A DNA stretch of 8,497 nt from Candidatus Krumholzibacteriia bacterium (GCA_029935695.1 JAOZJV010000127.1:1-8497); one strand, 5' to 3'. Numbered from the stretch's first letter, positions 1 through 6,834 are shown. The notes: generated by a model from the sequence alone, not told the origin. Numbers and translations are program-made.

Positions 1-1290
1 AGGATCTTGGCTGAAAAGACTGCTTTTGCCGGAGACCCGGCTTTGAGTGACTCACTGCTGGCCACTGAATATACGCGTTTGGGTAATTTTGCGTTTCCTG
101 ATTCTCTCGTCCCGGCCACTGGGGTGACCCTTCCTGCTTTCACCGCCGATTTACTCAAAATTGATAATCAGGCGGTCACCAAGTGGGTTTCCTATTTTTC
201 CGGTCGGGGTCACAAAAATTTCCAGGTTTGGCTGGACCGCAAAACCTCCTGCAGCGATCTGGTCACTTCCATTCTGGATGAATATGGCCTGCCCCATGAA
301 TTGATCTATCTGGCCGTGATTGAAAGTGGCCTGAGCAGCAGAGCCGTCTCCAGTGTGGGTGCTGTGGGCCCGTGGCAATTCATGCCGGGAACAGGAAAAG
401 CCTACAAGTTGGATCAAAGTTGGTGGATCGATGAGCGGCGGGATCTGGAAATGTCCACCCATGCAGCGGCAAAGTACATGACACGTCTGCATAAGCGTTT
501 TGGGGACTGGGCGTTGGTTCTGGCATCCTACAACTCAGGTGAGAACCGGGTGGCCCGGCGCATTCGTCAGCACGGTCATGATAATTTCTGGGACATGCGT
601 CTGCCGTCTCAAACCACCGCCTACGTGCCCAAGTTTATTGCGGCGGCCCGTATTGGCGAAAATCCCGAAAAGTACGGATTCACCACCCACACCATGCCCA
701 CCTTGGAATACGATGTGGTCAAGGTGCGGGATGCCACAGATCTTGAACTCATGGCCAAGTGCGCCGGTGTGCCAGTGCAGGAAGTGGTTCAGTTGAATCC
801 AGCCCTGCTGCGCGAGGCCAGTCCTCCGGGCATGAAGGGATATCCCATTCGTGTGCCCAGAGGCAAGGGTCCCAAGGCCACCACGGCCCTGAGCAAGGTT
901 CCCCTGGACAAAAGGCTGACCTGGCGGCGCCACAAGGTGCAGCGAGGTGAAAACCTGGGCATGATTGCCCGCCAATACGGCACTTCAGTCAAAGACATCG
1001 CCACTTTGAACAAAATGAAGGATGTGCACCTGATCCGCCCGGGTGATCAGTTGTTGATTCCCATGCCGGCTCAGCTTGCCCAGTTGGCCCGCTCCCGAGC
1101 GGCTGAAAAGGGACACTACGTGCCACCGGCCGGTTACCAGCGGGTGTCTTACAATGTTAAAAAAGGCGACAACCTGGGAATTATTGGCCGGAAGCTTGGA
1201 GTGAGTGTTAAGCATCTGCGAAAAGTTAACGGGATTTACAAGACCAATTTGATTTATCCAGGCCAGAAATTATATGCCTACCGACCCTGA
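1..1290 (+). CDS. MltD-like membrane-bound lytic murein transglycosylase with two LysM domains (5' end outside window)
   Basis: Cleaves the beta-1,4 link between MurNAc and GlcNAc in peptidoglycan, forming 1,6-anhydro ends; acts in the periplasm. The frame is open to the left edge, and no signal peptide is visible after the first possible start (TTG at 7), so the true N-terminus is probably upstream. Numbering from that TTG: an SLT (goose-lysozyme-like) catalytic domain at about 85-215, with catalytic Glu106 in AVIESGLSS, then GAVGPWQFMP (118-127) and the ASYNSGENRV motif (173-182). A linker region follows at about 230-300. LysM repeat 1 is at about 309-353 (VQRGENLGMIARQYGTS, ending RPGDQLLIP) and LysM repeat 2 at about 382-426 (VKKGDNLGIIGRKLGVS, ending YPGQKLYAY). 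LysM domains bind GlcNAc-containing glycans and tether the enzyme to the wall. This order matches the MltD family. The gene converges on the PorV-like gene. Family assignment is secure; the exact symbol is not. Confidence 0.93.
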   Translation, partial: RILAEKTAFAGDPALSDSLLATEYTRLGNFAFPDSLVPATGVTLPAFTADLLKIDNQAVTKWVSYFSGRGHKNFQVWLDRKTSCSDLVTSILDEYGLPHELIYLAVIESGLSSRAVSSVGAVGPWQFMPGTGKAYKLDQSWWIDERRDLEMSTHAAAKYMTRLHKRFGDWALVLASYNSGENRVARRIRQHGHDNFWDMRLPSQTTAYVPKFIAAARIGENPEKYGFTTHTMPTLEYDVVKVRDATDLELMAKCAGVPVQEVVQLNPALLREASPPGMKGYPIRVPRGKGPKATTALSKVPLDKRLTWRRHKVQRGENLGMIARQYGTSVKDIATLNKMKDVHLIRPGDQLLIPMPAQLAQLARSRAAEKGHYVPPAGYQRVSYNVKKGDNLGIIGRKLGVSVKHLRKVNGIYKTNLIYPGQKLYAYRP

Positions 1291-1325
1291 AAAAAGCCGG
1301 GCCATCCTACGGGGATGGCCCGGCT
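1290..1325. terminator. Bidirectional intrinsic terminator between convergent genes
   Basis: A perfect 12-bp inverted repeat, GCCGGGCCATCC (1296-1307) and GGATGGCCCGGC (1313-1324), closes on a 5-base loop TACGG. On the minus strand the stem runs directly into six T residues (complement of A 1290-1295), which is a textbook rho-independent terminator for the PorV-like gene. On the plus strand the following bases are only moderately T-rich (TAATCAATTT), so it should work less well for the transglycosylase gene. It begins at the stop codon of the plus-strand gene and lies 20 bases beyond the stop of the minus-strand gene. Confidence 0.9.
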
Positions 1326-1344
1326 AATCAATTTATCCACTTGC

Positions 1345-2394
1345 CTAGAACCTCACCGAGGCACTGATGCGATGGGTCACCTTGTCAATATCCAGTGAAT
1401 CTCCAGCATACGCATAGTCAATGGTCAAAGGCGAAACAATAAAGCCGGCACCAGCAGTGAGATTTTTGGACTCCCACCCACTGTCAAAGCCTGTCCTCAG
1501 GAAAACCTTTTGAGCAAAAGACAGCTCCACTCCAGCATGCACATTGGTGCTGACACTTCCAGTATGGTATTGATCAGCCGTTTGGCGGTTATCAAATCGA
1601 GTCTCAAAGGATGTGGCCACGATCAGCCCCATGTTCCACTGAGTCAATGGTTGATTCCAGGCCAAAGCAGGCACGATGGCGGGAGTGATGAGCTCGGTAT
1701 GGCTGGTGCTCCAGCTCAGGTAGGTGGTGGTTATATCCTGAAATTTGATGCCAAAGTCCAAATTCTTCCAGATATAGGGCCGCAGAAAACCAATGTCTGC
1801 CCCTACACCCAGACTGGAATATTCGCCGATGCTTTGGCGCACGAATTTCAGGGTCGTACCCATTTGCCAGGACCCGAGCTGTTCGCCATAGCTGAACATC
1901 AAAGCAAATTCCTGATCGCTCTTATACCGGATCTCATCCTGACGGTCCAGCAGGCCCAGGGCTTCTTCATCGGAAATCACACCATCGCCATCGGTGTCCA
2001 GTTCGTCCTGGAGATGATCGGTGAAAGGAATATCATCCACGCCGAGACGGATCAATGAGATGCCGATTCCAGCCTGGCCATCACCCAGAACACTCCAGCC
2101 AACAGGTTGAGTGTAGGCGGCAAAATCTCGATCAATGAGATCACCAAAACGTTCCGAATGCATCAGCATCAATTCGTTGTCTTCGGTGGTAGCCAATCCG
2201 GCCGGATTCCAGAAAGTGGCGCTCGGGTCATCAGCAACCGCGGTGAATGCTCCGCCCATCCCCAGGGCTCGGGCGCCGGCACCATTTTCCATGAAAGAGC
2301 CAGCATATTTGGTTGCGTGGGCCATTGGCGGACTGAAGAAACCCAGAACCATTGTCACACTCATAACAACAGGCAGAACCCGTTTCCAATACAT
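1345..2394 (-). CDS. PorV/PorQ-family (UPF0164-like) outer-membrane beta-barrel protein with an EF-hand-like loop
   Basis: Probably an outer-membrane barrel of the PorV/PorQ/UPF0164 group; family members include type IX secretion shuttle proteins, but many have no known role. The frame extends to 2571, but the ATG at 2394 is chosen: it is preceded by GAGG 7 bases upstream, gives a signal peptide (residues 1-27, hydrophobic core then PPMAHA before TKYAG), and avoids overlap with the upstream gene. The mature start GAGARALGMGGAFTAVADD, followed by PSATFWNPAGLA (57-68), is the family signature. Alternating beta-strand segments follow, and the 349-residue protein ends in SVRF, a C-terminal Phe typical of BAM substrates. 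Residues 133-144 read DTDGDGVISDEE, an exact EF-hand calcium-loop pattern in an acidic insertion. It lies 73 bases after the sigma-54 activator gene, with a possible promoter of its own. No other type IX genes are in view, so a secretion role is only a possibility. Confidence 0.85.
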   Translation of the reverse strand: MYWKRVLPVVMSVTMVLGFFSPPMAHATKYAGSFMENGAGARALGMGGAFTAVADDPSATFWNPAGLATTEDNELMLMHSERFGDLIDRDFAAYTQPVGWSVLGDGQAGIGISLIRLGVDDIPFTDHLQDELDTDGDGVISDEEALGLLDRQDEIRYKSDQEFALMFSYGEQLGSWQMGTTLKFVRQSIGEYSSLGVGADIGFLRPYIWKNLDFGIKFQDITTTYLSWSTSHTELITPAIVPALAWNQPLTQWNMGLIVATSFETRFDNRQTADQYHTGSVSTNVHAGVELSFAQKVFLRTGFDSGWESKNLTAGAGFIVSPLTIDYAYAGDSLDIDKVTHRISASVRF

Positions 2395-2451
2395 TTTTGC
2401 CTCACTAGCCAGGGGTAGGGTTAGAGAAGGGAGTTGCCTCCGTACTTTTGA

Positions 2452-2457
2452 ATTATA
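2452..2457 (-). promoter_or_regulatory. Candidate sigma-70 -10 box (TATAAT) for the PorV-like gene
   Basis: A perfect TATAAT on the minus strand lies 57 bases upstream of the chosen ATG at 2394, in the short gap after the activator gene. The -35 region would fall inside the end of the activator gene and shows no good TTGACA match (TGGCCT or GGCCTG at the right spacing), and there is no TG extension. No terminator separates the two genes, so read-through from the activator is also possible. Confidence 0.4.
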
Positions 2458-2467
2458 GGACATTTTC

Positions 2468-4006
2468 TCAAGACAGGCCATAGGCTTTGATCTTTCTGTA
2501 GAGAGTGCGCTCGCTGATCCCCAAACGGTCAGCTGCCACCCGCCGATTCCCATGGGTGAAAGCAAGGGCATCTTCGATCAGACTGCGCTCTGCCGTTTGC
2601 AGATCTCCAACCTGTTGATCGGCCAAAGGACTGAAACCACTGTCAGCCGAAAAAGTTTCAACCACTCGCCTGCTGTTATCTGTGGCCCAGGGAATATGAG
2701 GGTCGCCCCCGGTTTCCCGAGCCATGATCAAGGCTTTTAATTCTCGCAATTCCTGCCTTATTTCCAGCAGTGTTGTGGCCAGCAATCCCGGATCAATACT
2801 GGAGGCGGAAGAATGCAAATCGAAAGGAACCGGCAGAAAAGGCGTTTCGTTCATGACCTCTGCCGATCCGAAACCAACGGGAAGATCATTCACATCGATC
2901 AAGCCGGTTTGCTTGAGCACCACCATGGAGCGCACGGTGTTGCGCAGCTCACGAACATTTCCGGGCCAGGGATTGTTGACCAGGGCCTGCAGCGTCGCTC
3001 GCGTGAACCCTTTGACATGCAAATGATGCCGCTGGTTCTCTTCCTGTAGAAACTTATCGGCCAGAACCGGGATATCTTCAGGATGATCACGCAGGGCCGG
3101 AGTATTGATGACCACGACCTTCAGGCGATAATACAGATCCTGCCTGAACTGACCTTTATTAACCCTTGCCCCCAAGTCCTGGTGTGTGGCAGCCACCAGT
3201 CTGATGTCGCTGGATTCCAGTTTGCGTCCGCCAACCGGCGTGAACTCTCCCGTTTCCAATGATCGCAGAAAACGGGTCTGCATATTCAGGGGCATTTCTC
3301 CCACTTCATCCAGAAACAGGGTTCCGCCATGGGCCCTTTTGAATACTCCGGGATGGTCATTCACCGCACCGGTGAAAGAACCTTTCACGTGCCCGAACAG
3401 TTCGCTCTCCAGAACGCCTTCACTCATGGCCCCACAGTTCAAGCTGATGAACGGGCCCGACCGCCGGGGAGAGTTCTCGTGGATAGCCTTGGCCACCAAC
3501 TCTTTGCCGGTTCCACTTTCCCCGAGAACCAGAACATTGATATTCATTGGGGCAGTGTGTGCAATCATGCTGAGCATTTCGGCAATGGAGCGGCTGCGCC
3601 CAAAAATACCACTGTTCTGTCTGACTTGGCGCAGCTGAAGAAGCCGCACAATCGTCACTTGAATTTCTTCGGCGGGAGTATCGCCGGGAAGTGATCGCAC
3701 GGCAGCATCGGTGTGGTCTTCCGGTTCAGGAGTAATCACTTCATCCTGCCCGAGCAAGACCAGGTCAGCATCTGTTTTCATGGAGAAAAACTTGCGCTCC
3801 ACATGCCTGAATCGGGGATAATCCCGAGTGTCGAAAAGGAAAACAGAGGTTTTTCCCTGGTCAATTTTAGCCAGCGCTTCGGATGGTGAATCGAACAGGA
3901 ACAATTCGACATCGGGCAATTGCCAGCGGGAAGCTGCGCCGTACAATCGTGTGTTTCGGCTGAGAAGAACCACGGACCGCAAAACAAACCAGCCTTTCTT
4001 TTTCAA
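2468..4006 (-). CDS. Sigma-54-dependent Fis-family transcriptional activator with a degenerate receiver-like N-terminal domain
   Basis: An enhancer-binding protein that uses ATP hydrolysis to open sigma-54 promoter complexes. Numbering from the TTG at 4006: an N-terminal alpha/beta domain (about 10-125) resembles a response-regulator receiver. It lacks the acidic pair after strand 1 (VVLLSRN) and has no clear strand-5 Lys, though Asp59 in VFLFDTRD sits where a phospho-acceptor would be. The AAA+ domain (about 135-370) has Walker A GESGTGKE (162-169), the sigma-54-contacting loop as GSFTGA (209-214) instead of GAFTGA, Walker B LFLDEVGE (230-237), FRQDLYYRL (287-295), LRDHPEDIP (305-313) and WPGNVREL (347-354). 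A Fis-type helix-turn-helix ends the protein (RRVAADRLGISERTLYRKIK, 488-507). The start is uncertain: the TTG at 4006 has no clear Shine-Dalgarno, while the TTG at 3982 has AAAGG 10 bases upstream and would begin just before the first beta strand. It follows the HDOD pair after 98 bases. It may activate the sigma-54 promoter at fliA (inference), in the manner of FlrC, FleR or FlgR. Confidence 0.93.
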   Translation of the reverse strand: MKKKGWFVLRSVVLLSRNTRLYGAASRWQLPDVELFLFDSPSEALAKIDQGKTSVFLFDTRDYPRFRHVERKFFSMKTDADLVLLGQDEVITPEPEDHTDAAVRSLPGDTPAEEIQVTIVRLLQLRQVRQNSGIFGRSRSIAEMLSMIAHTAPMNINVLVLGESGTGKELVAKAIHENSPRRSGPFISLNCGAMSEGVLESELFGHVKGSFTGAVNDHPGVFKRAHGGTLFLDEVGEMPLNMQTRFLRSLETGEFTPVGGRKLESSDIRLVAATHQDLGARVNKGQFRQDLYYRLKVVVINTPALRDHPEDIPVLADKFLQEENQRHHLHVKGFTRATLQALVNNPWPGNVRELRNTVRSMVVLKQTGLIDVNDLPVGFGSAEVMNETPFLPVPFDLHSSASSIDPGLLATTLLEIRQELRELKALIMARETGGDPHIPWATDNSRRVVETFSADSGFSPLADQQVGDLQTAERSLIEDALAFTHGNRRVAADRLGISERTLYRKIKAYGLS

Positions 4007-4034
4007 TCAAATACAGGGGTGTCTCGTATCTGCC

Positions 4035-4047
4035 ATTGTGGCACAAT
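4035..4047. promoter_or_regulatory. Perfect short palindrome, candidate operator upstream of the sigma-54 activator gene
   Basis: The plus strand reads ATTGTG-G-CACAAT, a perfect 6-bp inverted repeat around one base, overlapping a second inverted repeat TGCCA-TTG-TGGCA (4031-4043). It lies in the 98-base gap between the HDOD gene and the activator gene, 29 to 41 bases upstream of the TTG at 4006. Nested dyad symmetry of this size suits a dimeric repressor or activator site. No clear -35/-10 pair was found beside it. Chance occurrence is possible. Confidence 0.3.
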
Positions 4048-4104
4048 ACACCCGAACCCATTGATTAGAAAGGTTTTTCCGTGGCAGTACAATCTTTTTT
4101 TGGG

Positions 4105-5010
4105 CTATTTGATGTCCAGATAGGCCGAAGCAAGTTTGACGGATTCCCGAATTTGTTCAAGATTTTCCTCTACAAAGCGAACTTCGATGTCTGCATTTTT
4201 GTGAAGCTGCAGAGCGTTGGTGAGTTTGGGGTCAAATCCAAGATCACTGCGGGATGGTTCCATGGTGTTGGCCAGATAATCGGCAAGGGTCACCAGAGCT
4301 ACAGCATGATCCTCCCGGTTGGCAGGAGAGCCCATCACCGTTTCGTGGTGGTTGCCAAAACAGGCGACCAACAATTCCGGGAAACGCCAGGATTTCCCAA
4401 AGGCCTGACCAATGGCTGCATGATTGTGACCGAATTCTGCCTCTTCTTCCTGGCAGAGGGCCAGGCCGGAAGTGGACCGTTTGTTGATCACGTGGCCGTA
4501 TTCCTGGGGAGCGTGCAATTCAAGCACAAATTTACCCATATCGTGAAGCAGGCCACCAGTGAAGACTTCTTCAGGATCAGGGTATCCCACCATGAAAGCC
4601 AGATGTTTGGCAATGGCGCCCGTGACCACGGAATGTTTCCATAATTCACGATAGTCCAATTGGCCCTGATTATTGGACACGGCTGTCATGACAGAGGAGG
4701 CCACCGTGATGCAGATAGCCACTTGGCGAACGGTACGGTAACCCAGAACTGCAACACAACGGTTGATATCGGTCAGTCCCCCACGTCGTGAATAATAAGG
4801 TGAGTTGGCCAGACGCAGTACTTTTGCCATGAGAGGCGCGTCAAGGCGCACGACTTCAGCCAGGTCCATGGCCCCGCTGTTGGGATCATCCAGAACTTTC
4901 AGAATTTCAATGAGGGTTTCGGGGATGCTGGGGAGGTTCTCGACACTGTTCAACATTTCCCGAATGTCCAGGTGTGATGCTGGTGCCAAAGCTGAAATGG
5001 TAGTGGACAT
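4105..5010 (-). CDS. HDOD domain signalling protein (second of a tandem pair)
   Basis: A stand-alone HDOD-domain protein of 301 residues. HDOD domains are relatives of HD/HD-GYP phosphohydrolases that often act as regulatory or scaffolding modules in motility, biofilm and cyclic-nucleotide signalling. The domain covers about residues 18-215, opening with LPSIPETLIEILKVLDDP and the helical segment MAKVLRLANSPYYS typical of the family. Possible metal-site residues are largely kept: His126 (LWKHS), His156-Asp157 (LLHDMGK), His185/His187 (FGHNH) and His211-His212 (GNHHE). Whether it is catalytic cannot be told from this. The C-terminal 85 residues are helical with no recognised domain. The ATG at 5010 is preceded by AGGGAG, which overlaps the TAG stop of the upstream HDOD gene; the genes are 11 bases apart, so translational coupling is likely. 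It is diverged from its neighbour, but the shared MSTT start and domain layout suggest an old duplication. The target is unknown. Confidence 0.92.
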   Translation of the reverse strand: MSTTISALAPASHLDIREMLNSVENLPSIPETLIEILKVLDDPNSGAMDLAEVVRLDAPLMAKVLRLANSPYYSRRGGLTDINRCVAVLGYRTVRQVAICITVASSVMTAVSNNQGQLDYRELWKHSVVTGAIAKHLAFMVGYPDPEEVFTGGLLHDMGKFVLELHAPQEYGHVINKRSTSGLALCQEEEAEFGHNHAAIGQAFGKSWRFPELLVACFGNHHETVMGSPANREDHAVALVTLADYLANTMEPSRSDLGFDPKLTNALQLHKNADIEVRFVEENLEQIRESVKLASAYLDIK

Positions 5011-5021
5011 AATCGATCTCC

Positions 5022-5921
5022 CTAAACGAAGATTTCCATCTCAGTTTCAAGTGTTTCCTGCAACATTGCAGTAGTTTCCGAGAATGTTTCTTCACTCAGT
5101 CCAAGAATTTGATTGGCGGGTGATTCGAAGACATTCAAATCCGGCTCATCTGAAAAACCAATCCCCATTTTATGGCAGAGTTGGTTGGCAAGATCCAAAT
5201 ACAACAGCAGGGGCATGTCCGGTGACATGGCTTCCTGGTTGTGATGATTGCGAATCACGTCTTCCAGAATAGGCGAAAGTTTCCACTTGTTGACCAGCAA
5301 AGCCCCGACTTCTGAATGGGTGAATCCAAAATGTTCCTGCTCAGTCACGTGAAAAGATAGATTCTCGTTGTAAACAACCTGAACAATCTCATCAAACTGT
5401 TCAGGGATGCGGATGTTCAGGACCAACTTGCCGATGTCATGCATCAAACCGGCCAGGAAGGCTTCTTCCGTCAGTGCCGGGGCATGTTTTTGTGCCAACA
5501 GACGGCAAGCAAAACCAACGCCAATGCTGTGTTCCCAAAGCAGGCGTTCTTTCAACCCGCTGCGGCTTTTCCGGGTGTTGTAAAGATTCCTGGCCGCGCT
5601 GGTGACAACCAGGCTGCGAATGGAATTGAACCCGAGCATGACGATGGCTTCAGTGAGGGTTTTGATTTTTCTGCTGCAGGAATACATGGCACTGTTGGCA
5701 ATTTTTAAAATGCGGGCGGTCATGGCCTGGTCGTCGGAGATCACTTGTTGCAACTGGGCAGCCGAAGTATTGGGGTCAGACGATAGCTCGAGAACCTTAC
5801 TGGCAACCTGAGGCATAGCCGGCAGGTCCCGGGTTGACATGATGATTTTTTGGAGTTGTGTTTTGCTATCCTCTGATTCCCCCACGGGGGTTTCAGGTGG
5901 ATTGGCCAACGTCGTGCTCAT
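5022..5921 (-). CDS. HDOD domain signalling protein (first of a tandem pair)
   Basis: An HDOD protein of 299 residues, about the same length as its downstream neighbour. The domain covers about residues 25-235: LPAMPQVASKVLELSSDPNT opens it, then ARILKIANSAMYS and AIVMLGFNSIRSLVV. Residues aligning with the HD metal site are His131 (LWEHS), His161-Asp162 (LMHDIGK), His202 (THSEVG) and His226-His227 (RNHHN). The first 20 residues are polar and probably disordered. The end is acidic (ETLETEMEIFV). The ATG at 5921 has an AGGAG site 5 bases upstream, a stronger signal than any downstream alternative. It sits 75 bases after the 155-aa membrane protein, with a hairpin in the gap, and 11 bases before the second HDOD gene. 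Its position in a fliA-led gene string points to a role in motility or chemosensory signalling, but the partner is not visible here. Confidence 0.93.
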   Translation of the reverse strand: MSTTLANPPETPVGESEDSKTQLQKIIMSTRDLPAMPQVASKVLELSSDPNTSAAQLQQVISDDQAMTARILKIANSAMYSCSRKIKTLTEAIVMLGFNSIRSLVVTSAARNLYNTRKSRSGLKERLLWEHSIGVGFACRLLAQKHAPALTEEAFLAGLMHDIGKLVLNIRIPEQFDEIVQVVYNENLSFHVTEQEHFGFTHSEVGALLVNKWKLSPILEDVIRNHHNQEAMSPDMPLLLYLDLANQLCHKMGIGFSDEPDLNVFESPANQILGLSEETFSETTAMLQETLETEMEIFV

Positions 5922-5940
5922 TCAGGCTCCTGGATTCAAA

Positions 5941-5970
5941 GGCCTCTTTCTGCATCTGCAGTAAAAGGCC
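5941..5970. other. Imperfect hairpin in the gap upstream of the HDOD pair
   Basis: The sequence folds as GGCCT(c)TTTCTGC, loop ATCT, GCAG(t)AAAAGGCC: about 12 base pairs with one single-base bulge on each arm. On the minus-strand transcript it starts about 20 bases upstream of the HDOD start and is not followed by a T run, so it is a poor terminator. It could be an mRNA processing or stability element between the fliA segment and the HDOD pair, or chance. Confidence 0.35.
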
Positions 5971-5984
5971 GTTCTCAATCCCCC

Positions 5985-6014
5985 ATTTTAGCTTTTTCAG
6001 CCAACGGATGTCTT
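5985..6014 (-). promoter_or_regulatory. Weak candidate sigma-70 promoter for the HDOD pair
   Basis: On the minus strand AAGACA (6009-6014; 4 of 6 to TTGACA) and TAAAAT (5985-5990; 5 of 6 to TATAAT) are separated by 18 bases, overlapping the end of the 155-aa gene. Transcription would start upstream of the hairpin at 5941-5970. The match is weak, and the genes may simply be read from fliA. Confidence 0.22.
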
Positions 6015-6464
6015 AAAAAGATATTCGACACCTTCTGTGTCGTCCTTTAGGTGAGAAAAACCAGTAGTTTGGTTTTCTTTCTGCAATCCATGAATAATTT
6101 CATCAAGAGTGTCTGCTGCCCGGTGCAAACGATTGGTCAGATCATAAGAGACCTGGTTTAATGCTGCTGCCGGTGCGGTTCCTTTGTTTTGCAGAGGAAA
6201 AGTAGTGGGTTCGTACCCTGAGTCCGTTTTACGGGCAGTTCCCGAAGTTGAAGAGTTGCTTCCACCAGTATCGCTGAGGTCTCGTTTATGGCGCTTTGCA
6301 GCCAGGAGTTTGCCGAAGTTCAGACCTTTAAAATTGAAACGGCGCACCATGGTCAGAATTGAAACAATCAGAAGAGTTGCGCCCAGGGCCATGGCTGCAG
6401 CCCCTGCCCAAAACACTGGCCCCATGGTTTGTGCATTGTTCAGCATGTTTTCAATGATCACCAT
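5997..6464 (-). CDS. Hypothetical single-pass membrane protein in the fliA gene string
   Basis: I do not recognise this 155-residue protein. It has one strongly hydrophobic segment at about residues 16-40 (VFWAGAAAMALGATLLIVSI), followed by a basic stretch (VRRFNFKGLNFGKLLAAKRHKR), which predicts the N-terminus outside and a cytoplasmic C-terminal part. Residues 62-100 are Ser/Thr/Gly-rich and probably disordered. Residues about 103-130 (VSYDLTNRLHRAADTLDEII) look like an amphipathic helix or short coiled coil. The ATG at 6464 is preceded by AAAGAGG at good spacing, and the gene starts 25 bases after the 114-aa gene, so they are probably co-transcribed. Small membrane-anchored proteins with a C-terminal helix are often found beside fliA in flagellar clusters. 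A role in membrane tethering of flagellar or signalling factors is a guess. Confidence 0.75.
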   Translation of the reverse strand: MVIIENMLNNAQTMGPVFWAGAAAMALGATLLIVSILTMVRRFNFKGLNFGKLLAAKRHKRDLSDTGGSNSSTSGTARKTDSGYEPTTFPLQNKGTAPAAALNQVSYDLTNRLHRAADTLDEIIHGLQKENQTTGFSHLKDDTEGVEYLFKTSVG

Positions 6465-6489
6465 CGTTTACCTCTTTCAATTCTGTCTT

Positions 6490-6834
6490 TCACGCTCTCA
6501 AATCCACCAAAAGACCAAGCTCTTCTTCACATTCTTCATCATCCTGGAGCAACTCTTCACCCTCTGGGTTGTTGCCATCAGCCAGGTTTTTCTGAATTTT
6601 CTTTTCCAGGCGTTTCTTTTTTCTCTTCTGGCGCCGATCCTCATCCGGATTGATGTGACCTTTTTCTGTTTTCTGTGCTTCCTTTACCCGTTGGGTCTTC
6701 ATGGAATCTTTTTTACTCAACTCTTCCGAGAAAGAAGTGGTCGGCTGAGAGGCTTGCTGGGCGCGCGCCTGGGTCTTGGCTACGCTTCCCAACTGGGCCA
6801 ATTGAGTTGGCATTGATACTCCGTCGCCTGCCAT
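6490..6834 (-). CDS. Hypothetical charged cytosolic protein next to fliA
   Basis: A 114-residue protein of unknown function with no signal peptide or membrane segment. The N-terminal part (MPTQLAQLGSVAKTQARAQQ, residues 8-27) is Ala/Gln-rich and helix-prone. The middle is highly basic (RRQKRKKKRLEKKIQKN, about 67-83), and the end is strongly acidic (NPEGEELLQDDEECEEELG, about 89-107), finishing with VDLRA. Such a basic-then-acidic layout suggests an extended helical or partly disordered protein that may self-associate or bind nucleic acid or protein partners. The ATG at 6834 has an excellent Shine-Dalgarno (AAAGGAGG, 4-5 bases upstream), indicating strong translation. It lies 53 bases after fliA and 25 bases before the 155-aa gene. 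Its position suggests a flagellum-associated accessory protein, but sequence alone does not show the function. Confidence 0.75.
   Translation of the reverse strand: MAGDGVSMPTQLAQLGSVAKTQARAQQASQPTTSFSEELSKKDSMKTQRVKEAQKTEKGHINPDEDRRQKRKKKRLEKKIQKNLADGNNPEGEELLQDDEECEEELGLLVDLRA

Noticed and set aside
535..975. 146-residue minus-strand frame antisense to the transglycosylase gene
   Set aside because: A shadow of the catalytic and linker coding region; no ribosome binding site or recognisable motif.
1510..2058. 182-residue plus-strand frame antisense to the PorV-like gene
   Set aside because: It lies wholly inside a gene with clear family signatures, and its translation resembles no protein family.
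2431..2442. GGAG-TTGC-CTCC hairpin after the activator gene as a terminator
   Set aside because: Only 4 base pairs and no adjacent T run in the direction of transcription.
2395..2571. Upstream extension of the PorV-like frame by 59 residues
   Set aside because: It would overlap the activator gene by about 100 bases and bury the signal peptide; the ATG at 2394 has its own ribosome binding site and gives a proper signal sequence.
3054..3061. GCCGATAA on the minus strand, identical to the sigma-28 (FliA) -10 box
   Set aside because: It encodes Ala-Asp-Lys inside the AAA+ domain of the activator, and there is no TAAA -35 element at the required spacing.
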